A DNA stretch of 64,000 bases, from contig NZ_JAHZTC010000004.1 in the NCBI RefSeq assembly GCF_019599265.1, positions 124,001-188,000 of the forward strand. Direction: 5' to 3'. The translations under genes were made by a program, and so were the position numbers. A model generated the notes under the pieces. That model ran no database searches. It saw only the letters and a program-made list of their open reading frames with translations, and had not been told where the DNA came from. Shown in pieces: positions 33,446 through 41,813 of this stretch; the first letter of the stretch is position 1, and every line of letters starts with the position of its first letter. This DNA is from Pontibacter sp. HSC-14F20 (GTDB lineage: Bacteria > Bacteroidota > Bacteroidia > Cytophagales > Hymenobacteraceae).

Positions 33446-33605
33446 CTTAATTAACTTGTAAAGGGCGGCCCGTTTTAACGCCGGGTTGCCAATTCAGACA
33501 ATATTTCTTGTCGGAAGTAGACAGAGGGCGTTGCTTGGACGTATAGAAATCTAATGTAGATACTGCTGCAAAACTTTCGACAGGACTAGTTGTTTCTCCA
33601 TCATC

Positions 33606-34448
33606 ATGACAGCAATCAACCAATCTTTTATTGATCACCTCACAACTGTACACCAGCAGTCCCGCCATGTAGTGCCGCACTCTATGAGCTGCGCTTTTCT
33701 GGATGGCTTGCTGCAACTGCTTTTCCCGTCCCTCTCCGAGCGCTCTTTCAGTTCCCGTACCGAAGTAGAGGCCTATGCGATGCTGCTGCGCTCTGATCTG
33801 GAGAAAATCCTGTTCAGGATAGAAGAACGCCTGCCCGCTAAACCCTATGAAATAGCAGATGCCTACTTTGAAAGCCTGCCCGACTTGCAGCAACAGCTCA
33901 CCGACGATGCCGCTGCCATTGAGGAAGGCGACCCGGCTGCTGTAAACATAGACGAGGTGATCCGGACTTATCCCGGTTTTTTTGCTGTGGCGGTATACAG
34001 GCTGGCTCATAAGTTTTGCCGCATGAACGTGCCCCTGCTGCCACGTGTGCTCGCTACCTACGCCCATACCAAAACAGGTATAGACATCCACCCAGGCGCC
34101 AATATTGGAGCTCGATTTTGCATTGACCATGGCACCGGCGTCGTGATAGGGGAGACAGCTGATATCGGCGATAATGTGAAGGTATACCAGGGCGTAACGC
34201 TGGGAGCGCTCAGTGTCGAGAAGTCGATGGCAAACCTGAAGCGCCACCCAACTATAGAGGACAATGTGATTATTTATGCCGGAGCTACTATACTGGGCGG
34301 CAAAACGGTGGTGGGGCATGACAGTATCATCGGAGGGAATGTGTGGCTGACCGAAAGCGTACCTCCTTTCGCCAGGGTATACCATCATCCGCAGATCAAA
34401 GTGAGTTATTATGAAGATAGAGCGAATGTTCTGAATTTTTCAATTTAA
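33606..34448 (+). CDS. cysE: Serine O-acetyltransferase
   Basis: A 280-residue enzyme with an N-terminal helical region and a C-terminal left-handed beta-helix. Key segments: HPGANIGARFCIDHGTGVVI, GETADIGDNVKVYQGVTLGA, RHPTIEDNVIIYAGATILGG. The His in IDHGTG is the catalytic base. It acetylates L-serine with acetyl-CoA, giving O-acetylserine for cysteine synthesis. The next gene, 12 bp away, is a cysteine synthase, so the two form a complete cysteine operon. The longer N-terminus matches the EpsC/SAT type of Bacteroidota. Confidence 0.95.
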   Translation: MTAINQSFIDHLTTVHQQSRHVVPHSMSCAFLDGLLQLLFPSLSERSFSSRTEVEAYAMLLRSDLEKILFRIEERLPAKPYEIADAYFESLPDLQQQLTDDAAAIEEGDPAAVNIDEVIRTYPGFFAVAVYRLAHKFCRMNVPLLPRVLATYAHTKTGIDIHPGANIGARFCIDHGTGVVIGETADIGDNVKVYQGVTLGALSVEKSMANLKRHPTIEDNVIIYAGATILGGKTVVGHDSIIGGNVWLTESVPPFARVYHHPQIKVSYYEDRANVLNFSI

Positions 34449-34460
34449 AAAGAAACCTAT

Positions 34461-35378
34461 ATGAAAGCGCATAGCATACTGGAAACCATTGGCAAAACGC
34501 CCCATGTAAAGATCAACCGCATGTTTAAAGGCAAAGCAGAAGTGTGGATGAAACTGGAGCGCGCAAACCCGGGCGGCAGCATCAAAGACCGCATTGCCCT
34601 GGCAATGGTCGAAGACGCTGAAACAAAGGGAATCCTTAAAAAGGGTAGTGTGATCATTGAACCAACCTCTGGTAACACAGGCGTAGGATTGGCCATGGTG
34701 GCTGCTGTGAAAGGCTACCATCTCATACTGGTGATGCCAGAATCCATGTCCATAGAGCGGCGCAGGCTCATGACAGCTTATGGGGCCAAACTGGAGTTGA
34801 CACCACGTGAAAAAGGTATGAAAGGAGCCATAGAGCGTGCCCGCGAAATGCTTGAGGAACACGACTCATCATGGATGCCCATGCAGTTTGACAACGAGGC
34901 CAACACGCAGGTCCACGGCGAAACCACAGCACAGGAGATTCTGGCTGACTTCCCGGAAGGCCTTGACTACCTGATTACAGGAGTGGGTACCGGTGGCCAT
35001 ATAACCGGTGTGGCCAAGGTGCTGAAGCGGCATTTTCCTAATTTGAAGGTATACGCTGTTGAGCCTGCCGCTTCGGCGGTACTGAGTGGCGGACAGCCGG
35101 GTCCGCACCCGATACAAGGTATAGGCGCTGGTTTTGTGCCCGTTATAATGGATACCAGTCTGCTGGATGGTGTCATACCGGTTGCAGCTGACGATGCTTA
35201 CGACTTTGCAAGACGAGCCGCAATGGAAGAGGGGATTTTTGTGGGGGTGTCCTCGGGTGCCTCCCTGGCCGCTGTACAGCAAAAGCTGGATGAAGAGATT
35301 CCGGATGGTGCCAGGGTATTGACTTTCTGCTACGATACAGGCGAACGTTATTTGTCGGTAGAGGGCTTATTTATGTAG
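34461..35378 (+). CDS. cysM: Cysteine synthase B, PLP-dependent
   Basis: A 305-residue fold-type II PLP enzyme. PLP Lys is in [17 protein letters not shown]; the phosphate/substrate loop is [29 protein letters not shown] is the PLP phosphate-binding glycine loop, and [12 protein letters not shown] lies near the pyridine nitrogen. It converts O-acetylserine and sulfide (or thiosulfate) into cysteine. Closest by pattern to CysM. Directly after cysE; a strong terminator ends the operon. Confidence 0.92.
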   Translation: MKAHSILETIGKTPHVKINRMFKGKAEVWMKLERANPGGSIKDRIALAMVEDAETKGILKKGSVIIEPTSGNTGVGLAMVAAVKGYHLILVMPESMSIERRRLMTAYGAKLELTPREKGMKGAIERAREMLEEHDSSWMPMQFDNEANTQVHGETTAQEILADFPEGLDYLITGVGTGGHITGVAKVLKRHFPNLKVYAVEPAASAVLSGGQPGPHPIQGIGAGFVPVIMDTSLLDGVIPVAADDAYDFARRAAMEEGIFVGVSSGASLAAVQQKLDEEIPDGARVLTFCYDTGERYLSVEGLFM

Positions 35379-35400
35379 AACGGAGAGGATGTTTCTGAAA

Positions 35401-35441
35401 ATGCGCCGCCTGTTGCTTGTAACAGGCGGCGCATTTTTTTT
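35401..35441. terminator. Terminator of the cysE-cysM operon
   Basis: A 14-bp perfect stem (ATGCGCCGCCTGTT, 35401-35414; complement 35421-35434) with a 6-base loop and a T run to 35441. It abuts the stop codon of the convergent DUF2267 gene and may serve both. Confidence 0.9.
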
Positions 35442-35875
35442 CAGGCAGCCAGCAGTTGCTGGATGTCCTCGTTAAGGGATTGTTTTATTTTTTGTAGATG
35501 GCCGTCGGGCATGGTGCGTTGCAGGACCTGAAACACAGCCCGGAAAGCTGCCGTGATTTCCTCGTCCTGCTGAAAATCGTTGTTAGCGGCAAATGCGTTT
35601 TTGTTGCGGATGTAGTTGATCCAGTCGTTGGCATCCTGAATTTTCACAGGCACCTTATCCAGGTCGTACTGATCAATGTAGACACCTTTCCAAAAAACGG
35701 GAAGTTGGGCAGCAAATTGAATAGCATCGTGTACAGACAACCGATCCCGTATGGATTGCAGCACAGCCCTGAATATACGACCAGCTTTATTGAGATCCTT
35801 CGTTTGTAGCTCTGTTGCTACATCCTGCAGCAGCAATGCTGCGTCCTTGGTGCTGTTTTCAAAAATAAATGGCAT
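35441..35875 (-). CDS. DUF2267 protein
   Basis: A 144-residue helical protein with the DUF2267 pattern: AGRIFRAVLQSIRDRLSVHD, AAQLPVFWKGVYIDQYDLD and a C-terminal repeat FRAVFQVLQRTMPDGHLQKI. Such proteins are common in stress-related loci of soil bacteria, and no biochemical function is established. Convergent with cysM and single. Confidence 0.8.
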   Translation of the reverse strand: MPFIFENSTKDAALLLQDVATELQTKDLNKAGRIFRAVLQSIRDRLSVHDAIQFAAQLPVFWKGVYIDQYDLDKVPVKIQDANDWINYIRNKNAFAANNDFQQDEEITAAFRAVFQVLQRTMPDGHLQKIKQSLNEDIQQLLAA

Positions 35876-36148
35876 AGATCCTCCCTTCTTTAAGCGTTAC
35901 GTCCTATATGGTACGGGCAAGAGGGGGGCATGTTCTCTTACACTTGGCCCCTCAGGTATAAGGAACACCGATAAGTTAGTATAAAAAATGCGGCGTTGCA
36001 GCGCTATGATCAACTGTCTAACGATACAGCTACAGATAGTGGATATGGTATTTGTACTTCCCTAAGATACAATTAAAATGAGTAAATTTTCAGTGGATTA
36101 AGTATAAAATAATCTATATATTGTACCGGCATAGATGCATCATGAAGT

Positions 36149-37876
36149 ATGAACACGCAGGTTTCCTCGGTAGCACATTCGATTTTTAACAACAAAAGCG
36201 CATTTGCGTTATTGCTCGGTTCCGGAGTTGCCAAAAGCGCCGGTATACCTACTGATAAAGAAATAGCCGCAGACCTGATCAGGCAGATCGCTGTTCTGGA
36301 AGATGCAAGGTGTGAGACGAACCCAGAGAAGTGGTTTTTTGAACGGTTTGGAGAAAAGCCGGGCTACGCCAGTCTGCTTGAGCCGCTCGCCAACACAGAG
36401 ACTGAGCGACACAACCTCTTGCGGAGATATTTCGAGCCTGGTGAAGCAGAACTTGAGGAAGGACTGAAAAAACCCACATTAGCCCATCAAATAATTGCCC
36501 GCCTGGTGAGCAAAGGCTATATCCGGGTCATCCTGACAACCACCCTCGACAGGTTGATGGAAAATGCTCTAAGATGCATCGGCATAGAGCCTGTCGTGAT
36601 CAGTTGCCCCAATCATATAGTAAACTCGCTGCCAATTGTTCATGCCAGGGTTACAGTCATCAAAATCAACGGGGACTATATTGACTCCAGCTTCCTGAAT
36701 ATAAAGAATGAAGCAGAGAAGTATGAAGAGAGACTATCGGAACTGCTGCGCTATGTATCTGATAATTTTGGGTTGATCAGCTGCGGGTGGTCAGCGGAGC
36801 GCGACAATGTGCTAAAGGAGGCGCTGGAAACCTCAAACAAATTCAGGTTTTCTAATTACTTCACCCATTCAGGCAAGCCCGGAATCGAACTGGAGGAGCT
36901 GACCTACATTAGAAGAGGCAAACCTATCAGCATTACCGATACAGACTCGTTCTTTAAAGAGTTGTACGAAAAGATAGAGGTGCTCGAAAAGGCAAAACCT
37001 ATACATCTTTCCACATCGCAGGTCGCTGTAGCCAAACTGAAGAAGAATATTATACAGGAAGATCAAATCATTTCGCTCCACGATCTGGTTAGAGGCGAGA
37101 TTGATCAGGTAAATAAGAACTTCAATGCCCTGCCGGTCAACGGTATACCTGCCAAGGAAGAAATAAAGGAGCGGGTAAATTACTACTTCCAGCAGTGCAA
37201 CACCCTTTGCGGACTATTTGTAAATGGCGTTTACTGGGGTAAAGAGCAGCACCATTCCATCTGGCTAAACAGCCTGGCCTGTTTCACATCCGAAAAAGAG
37301 CGAGAAGGAGAGGGAGGCATATGGCATGATCTGGAAACGCTGCCTGGGCTCATCTTCCTTTACAGCATAGGGCTTGCCAGTGTCCTGAAGAAAGATTACA
37401 GGTTGTTGTCCAAAATGTTTTCCATGACATCCCACGTAAGGTATGGAGAAGCACCGATTCTGGATCATGTCCATGTTGCGAAAGTACTGGATTATGATAC
37501 GCTGCGGGAAGCATTGGGAAACAGGCAACTCGTACCTATGTCTGAATTGCTGTTCTCAGAGTTGAAGCCGCTTTTTAGTTCTTTTCTGCCGCACAGCAAA
37601 GATTATGAAAACCTGTTCGATGTGTTTGAATACCTGTTAGCATTGTCCCACACCAAGATCCTGGGTAAAGGCAGGGTGCCTGTTGGCAGGTTCGGGTATA
37701 GAGTAAAACAGAATGGCATCAGGCACCCCTTCGAACAGATTGCTTCCGAACTAGGAAACCATACAGAAGGCAGTAGCTTGTTTTCTCCCGCTTTGTTTGT
37801 CGACCTAACTGACCTCAAACACACCGAAAAGAAATTCAAAGAATATTTTGATAAGCTATCGGGATACTATTTTTAA
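36149..37876 (+). CDS. SIR2-domain protein with substituted active-site residues
   Basis: A 575-residue soluble protein. Residues about 20-290 form a SIR2-like fold: ALLLGSGVAKSAGIPTDKE is the NAD-binding glycine loop, then VILTTTLDRLMENAL, TVIKINGDYID, ERLSELLRYVSDNFGLISCG and WSAERDNVL. In active family members the last two sites normally read TTNxD and xHGDY; here the Asn is Thr and the His is Asn. The C-terminal ~280 residues (LVRGEIDQVNKNFN onward) have no recognised domain. SIR2 proteins of this architecture are found in antiphage NADase systems such as Thoeris and DSR; whether this one acts on NAD is open. Stand-alone gene next to a tRNA. Confidence 0.75.
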   Translation: MNTQVSSVAHSIFNNKSAFALLLGSGVAKSAGIPTDKEIAADLIRQIAVLEDARCETNPEKWFFERFGEKPGYASLLEPLANTETERHNLLRRYFEPGEAELEEGLKKPTLAHQIIARLVSKGYIRVILTTTLDRLMENALRCIGIEPVVISCPNHIVNSLPIVHARVTVIKINGDYIDSSFLNIKNEAEKYEERLSELLRYVSDNFGLISCGWSAERDNVLKEALETSNKFRFSNYFTHSGKPGIELEELTYIRRGKPISITDTDSFFKELYEKIEVLEKAKPIHLSTSQVAVAKLKKNIIQEDQIISLHDLVRGEIDQVNKNFNALPVNGIPAKEEIKERVNYYFQQCNTLCGLFVNGVYWGKEQHHSIWLNSLACFTSEKEREGEGGIWHDLETLPGLIFLYSIGLASVLKKDYRLLSKMFSMTSHVRYGEAPILDHVHVAKVLDYDTLREALGNRQLVPMSELLFSELKPLFSSFLPHSKDYENLFDVFEYLLALSHTKILGKGRVPVGRFGYRVKQNGIRHPFEQIASELGNHTEGSSLFSPALFVDLTDLKHTEKKFKEYFDKLSGYYF

Positions 37877-37999
37877 CAATCCAGACCACTAAAGTTATGG
37901 GCGAATACTATCCCTTTGTATAACTCTGTTACAGTATCTGATTTCCAGGTATAGCTTGGCAGAGGAGGATAATAGCAGGTATAGCAGGCTATAAAAGGA

Positions 38000-38025
38000 A
38001 AAGGCAACCCAAATGGGTTGCCTTT
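38000..38025 (-). terminator. Terminator of the tRNA-Ala gene
   Basis: An 11-bp perfect stem, AAAGGCAACCC and GGGTTGCCTTT (38000-38010, 38015-38025), immediately downstream of the tRNA on its strand, followed by TTCCTTTT. Confidence 0.8.
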
Positions 38026-38026
38026 G

Positions 38027-38101
<75 letters not shown>

Positions 38102-38168
38102 TTTGAGTGTCACAAAATTAGAACAAATTTCGAATATCCAAAAACTGAATCGCTAGATTTTGAAAATA

Positions 38169-38198
38169 AAAAAGGCGGGACATTTGTCCCGCCTTTTT
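38169..38198. terminator. Terminator of the first Oar-like receptor gene
   Basis: A 13-bp stem, AAAAAGGCGGGAC with GTCCCGCCTTTTT, just beyond the stop at 38220 of the minus-strand receptor gene, with a T-rich run on either strand. Confidence 0.85.
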
Positions 38199-38219
38199 GT
38201 TGTATTGGTTGATTACTTC

Positions 38220-41200
38220 TTAGTTGAAGATGTAACGCAGACCGATCTGAGCGTACCAGGTAGTTGAAAGCGTTGTTACGTCTCTGAAAGGTTCTGTAGG
38301 AAGTACAGTTTTTCCGTTCTCTGTAATAGTTCTCATCTGGAAAGTAGGTACACCATCAGCACTGATAGGTGCGTCTTTGGTATTGGTTGTCAGGATGCTC
38401 TGCGCATTGTTGAATGCTGTGCTGATACCCCAGTTAGAGTTGATCAGGTTACCTATGTTCATCACGTCAGCGCTTATCTGAAGCGTGTTACGCTTGCCAC
38501 CAATATTGGTGTAGATATCCTGTAGCAATCTGAAGTCGAAACGGTTCAACCAAGGCATCAGGGCACCATTACGCTCAGCATACTGGCCGCGTCTTTTGCT
38601 CAGGTAGTCATCATTGCTGATGAAGTTATCAAAGGCAGCACGTTGCTGATCTGCAGTAAATACAACTGCACCACTAGCGTCTTTAATGTCAGCGAAGTTC
38701 AGGTTGTTCACGTCATTTGGTACATACAACAGATCGGCGTTGATACCATCTTTGTTGATGTCACCATTGTAGGTATAAGAGAAACGTCCCTGATGTGAAC
38801 CGTTGTAGAACAATGATACAGTAGTAGCCAGGCTATTGAAGTAGTTTACTTTATAAGATAAGCTTCCTACCACGTTATGAGGCACTGCATACTGCGAGTT
38901 GTAAAGGATCTGCTCGTTTGGACCGTTTACTGACGGGCTACCTAACCATGCAGAAGAGGCGTTTGATCCTGGGTTACTAGATACTTCAGTAGCGTAGGTA
39001 TAGGTATAGTAAAGTGAACCAAACAAACCATTACGCGACGGAAGAGAAACACCAAACGTGCTGCTGAAAGATTCACCTTTCTCAGAAGTATTAGTCAGCA
39101 CTACAGCAGTGTTAGCATTAACAGCGGCATTGTATTTCGTGCTGTTAGCACCTTCTGGATAGTATGCTCTGTTGTCGTTTTCGCCTTCACCACCGTAGTT
39201 CAGTGTTATAGGAGCATCTGCTCTGTTAGCACCAAACTGGTAAGCTGCATTCACGTCTTTTGTGTAGATAACGTCAGCAGTAGCTACCAACGGCGTGCCA
39301 GGGATCGTGTAGTCAGCACCAAGGCTTGTTCTCCATACCTTAGGCATTCTGAACTTGTTGTCAACTAAGGCGAAGCTTGTAGGGACACCAGCTCTTGGGT
39401 TTTTGATGAACACGTCCTGAGCGCTTGCCGGCGTGTTGTTCAACCAGTAGTATTGTTCCGGTTGGAAACGGATATCACCAATCCAACCTGCAACTGATGC
39501 ATAGCTGTTAGGCTCTACGTTGTTCTGGATTACACCAGAGTTCGAAGGCATATTTGTCAACCATACGAAAGGAACACGGCCGTTGAACAGACCAGTACCA
39601 CCACGCAGCTGTAAAGAACCATCACCGAAGGCGTCAAAGTTGAAGCCAACACGTGGAGCCAGCATAATTCTGGATTTTGGCCATTCGCTGGTCGTGTACT
39701 TTTTGTCGTTGCCTTCCGGAGATCTCAGGGTGAGTTCATCAATGGATTGGTTGGCAGTCAGGTCGTTCATGTAAACAGGCATGTCTGCACGCAAACCTAA
39801 TGTCAGGTCCAGTCTGTCAGTTGCAGCAAACTTGTCCTGGATGTAAGCACCTGCTGTACCCAGTACAATTGGAGCATATGGGTCCTGGCCCTCGTAAGGG
39901 TAAGTCAGACCGAACATAATTGGTGCCACTTCATTTGGAGTACCGGTTGTCAGGAAGTCTTCAACAGAGTTGTAGCGGTAGTAGGAAGTACCCAGACGGA
40001 TGTACTGGTTACCAAACTTCTGTGATTCAAATGTAGCACCACCAGTTATAGTGTGCTTACCTGCTAGGTAGGTCAGGTTGTTTGTGATGCTGTAGTTGTT
40101 ATTCAATACGTCGTTTCCAAACGTAAACAACTCGTAGCCAAATGTCATATAGTTGGTACCACCATTCCAGATATCAACCATTGGGAAGATCTCACTAGGA
40201 GATGTACGCGTATCCTGAATACGGCTATACGTCGCCAGTAACTGGTTAGAAAGACGGGAAGAGAATGTGCTGTTCAGTTCAGCAGAAGCCGAACGTACGA
40301 TGTTCTCTGTGTCGTACATGGTTTTAGCAAAAGCCATAGACTGATCGCTCACACGGTTTACAGTAGAACGTGGGCTTGGGCCTGAACTGCCGTTCACTAA
40401 AGAACCAGCCTCGCCTTTCACCTGGTTGTAACGAACAGCCAGTTTGTGATTGTCGTTGATGTTCCAGTCAATACGAGCCAGTAAGTTGGTGCTCTTAGTG
40501 CCGTTATCGTTAGCGTAGCCTTCGTAAGCGCCTGGGTCATAACCCCATGTGTTGATCAGGTGGTTACGCACAGCTTCAAGGTCAGATCTTTTAGTTCTGG
40601 CAATGTTCTGGTCAGGGTTAGCTATACCATCATCAGAAGCTTTCCAAAGGTTTACAGCAAATGGGTTTGTTCCTTTTTCATCGATGTTCTCAGCATTTAC
40701 GAAGAAAAATAGTTTATTCTTGATAATCGGACCACCTAAACGGAAACCTAAAGTACGGCTTGATGTTTCATTGCCCTGATCAAGTTTTTCGCCATTTACT
40801 CTTCTGCCATTCATGTCCTGGTTACGGTAGAAACCATATACTGAACCAGAGAATTCGTTGTTACCGCTACGGGTAACGGCGTTGATGCCAGCACCGGTAA
40901 AACCTGACTGACGAACGTCGAAAGGAGCGATGTTTACTTGTACCTGCTCGATCGCGTCAATAGAGATAGGCTGTGATCTGCCACCAGGAAGTGGGTTGGA
41001 GTTCAAGCCAAAGCCGTTGTTAAAGTTTGCACCGTCAATCTGAACGTTGTTAAAACGACCATCACGGCCTGCAAAGCCATTACCGTTTGCCTGTGGCGTA
41101 AGACGGGTGAAGTCCGTAAGGCTTCGTGTTACAGTAGGCAATGTAGCAATCTGCTCAGTGCTCACGTTAGTTGCAGCGCCAGTTCTCTGGGCGTTGAATA

Positions 41201-41576
41201 CGGAAGACTGGTCAGCTGTTACCATTACTTCTGATAACTGAGTGCCACCATCAGACAGGACAGCATCCAGCACGTAAGGGCGGCCAAGCTGCAAAGTGAT
41301 GTTTGTGAAAGACATAGGCTGGTATCCTATGTAGCTTACCTCGATGGTGTAAGGACCACCAATACGGGTGTTGGCGATGTTAAAGCGACCATCTGTATTG
41401 GTCACAGCGCCATACGTGGTGCCCGAGGGCTGGTGTGTTGCTCTTACGGTTGCCCCGATCAAAGCTTCACCCTTCGAATCCTTTACGGATCCACTTACGC
41501 TACTTGTTGTCACCTGTGCGTGCATAGTAACCACGCACAGCAACATAAGCAGTGTTGATAGTAATAACTTTTTCAT
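38220..41576 (-). CDS. Oar-like TonB-dependent receptor A with carboxypeptidase-like N-terminus
   Basis: An exported receptor of about 1118 residues. The ATG at 41576 is chosen: it starts MKKLLLSTLLMLLCVVTMHAQ, a proper signal peptide, and lies 25 bp after a promoter at 41601-41630; the longer open frame to 41630 would begin inside that promoter. Residues 25-110 are a carboxypeptidase-regulatory-like domain (GSVKDSKGEALIGATVRA), then a plug (RSLTDFTRLTPQANGNGFAG, FDVRQSGFTGAGINAVTRSG) and a barrel ending in GLRYIFN. This is the Oar-type family, which in Bacteroidota and myxobacteria exports or imports large ligands. A paralogue is upstream. Confidence 0.9.
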   Translation of the reverse strand: MKKLLLSTLLMLLCVVTMHAQVTTSSVSGSVKDSKGEALIGATVRATHQPSGTTYGAVTNTDGRFNIANTRIGGPYTIEVSYIGYQPMSFTNITLQLGRPYVLDAVLSDGGTQLSEVMVTADQSSVFNAQRTGAATNVSTEQIATLPTVTRSLTDFTRLTPQANGNGFAGRDGRFNNVQIDGANFNNGFGLNSNPLPGGRSQPISIDAIEQVQVNIAPFDVRQSGFTGAGINAVTRSGNNEFSGSVYGFYRNQDMNGRRVNGEKLDQGNETSSRTLGFRLGGPIIKNKLFFFVNAENIDEKGTNPFAVNLWKASDDGIANPDQNIARTKRSDLEAVRNHLINTWGYDPGAYEGYANDNGTKSTNLLARIDWNINDNHKLAVRYNQVKGEAGSLVNGSSGPSPRSTVNRVSDQSMAFAKTMYDTENIVRSASAELNSTFSSRLSNQLLATYSRIQDTRTSPSEIFPMVDIWNGGTNYMTFGYELFTFGNDVLNNNYSITNNLTYLAGKHTITGGATFESQKFGNQYIRLGTSYYRYNSVEDFLTTGTPNEVAPIMFGLTYPYEGQDPYAPIVLGTAGAYIQDKFAATDRLDLTLGLRADMPVYMNDLTANQSIDELTLRSPEGNDKKYTTSEWPKSRIMLAPRVGFNFDAFGDGSLQLRGGTGLFNGRVPFVWLTNMPSNSGVIQNNVEPNSYASVAGWIGDIRFQPEQYYWLNNTPASAQDVFIKNPRAGVPTSFALVDNKFRMPKVWRTSLGADYTIPGTPLVATADVIYTKDVNAAYQFGANRADAPITLNYGGEGENDNRAYYPEGANSTKYNAAVNANTAVVLTNTSEKGESFSSTFGVSLPSRNGLFGSLYYTYTYATEVSSNPGSNASSAWLGSPSVNGPNEQILYNSQYAVPHNVVGSLSYKVNYFNSLATTVSLFYNGSHQGRFSYTYNGDINKDGINADLLYVPNDVNNLNFADIKDASGAVVFTADQQRAAFDNFISNDDYLSKRRGQYAERNGALMPWLNRFDFRLLQDIYTNIGGKRNTLQISADVMNIGNLINSNWGISTAFNNAQSILTTNTKDAPISADGVPTFQMRTITENGKTVLPTEPFRDVTTLSTTWYAQIGLRYIFN

Positions 41577-41600
41577 AAAAGATTGATTGATTTTTGCCCG

Positions 41601-41630
41601 CAAAATTAGAGGGTATAATTCGAAATGCAA
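41601..41630 (-). promoter_or_regulatory. Promoter of Oar-like receptor A (TTG-N19-TAATTTTG)
   Basis: On the minus strand TTG (41630-41628) is followed after exactly 19 bp by TAATTTTG (41608-41601), an almost perfect Bacteroidota promoter. It predicts a short leader before the ATG at 41576. Confidence 0.75.
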
Positions 41631-41731
41631 CTACTTAGAGATTAAATTATTATTAATAATTTGTCTCTTGTTATTTGCTTTTTAGCATCAAAAAATTATT
41701 GTAAATTGCGAACCCACCAGTAAGTTTAAAT

Positions 41732-41791
41732 ACTGAGTGCCAAAAAGAAAGGCGGAACTGTACAGTTCCGCCTTTCTTTTTGGCACTCAGT
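41732..41791. terminator. 60-bp perfect palindrome, terminator of Oar-like receptor B
   Basis: Every base from 41732 to 41791 pairs with its mirror base; the centre is CTGTACAG at 41758-41765 with no unpaired loop. Arms include GTGCCAAAAAGAAAGGCGG. It lies 23 bp after the stop of the upstream minus-strand receptor gene and its minus-strand RNA ends CCGCCTTTC then TTTTTGG, so termination is plausible. Confidence 0.85.
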
Positions 41792-41813
41792 TAAAATGGT
41801 ACGCCGGTTACTT

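Noticed and set aside
33447..34388. 313-codon open frame on the minus strand opposite cysE
   Set aside because: cysE has unmistakable catalytic motifs; the antisense frame reads as His/Tyr-rich noise and reflects codon bias.
41577..41630. Upstream extension of Oar-like receptor A to 41630
   Set aside because: The extra 18 residues precede the signal peptide and overlap a near-perfect promoter.
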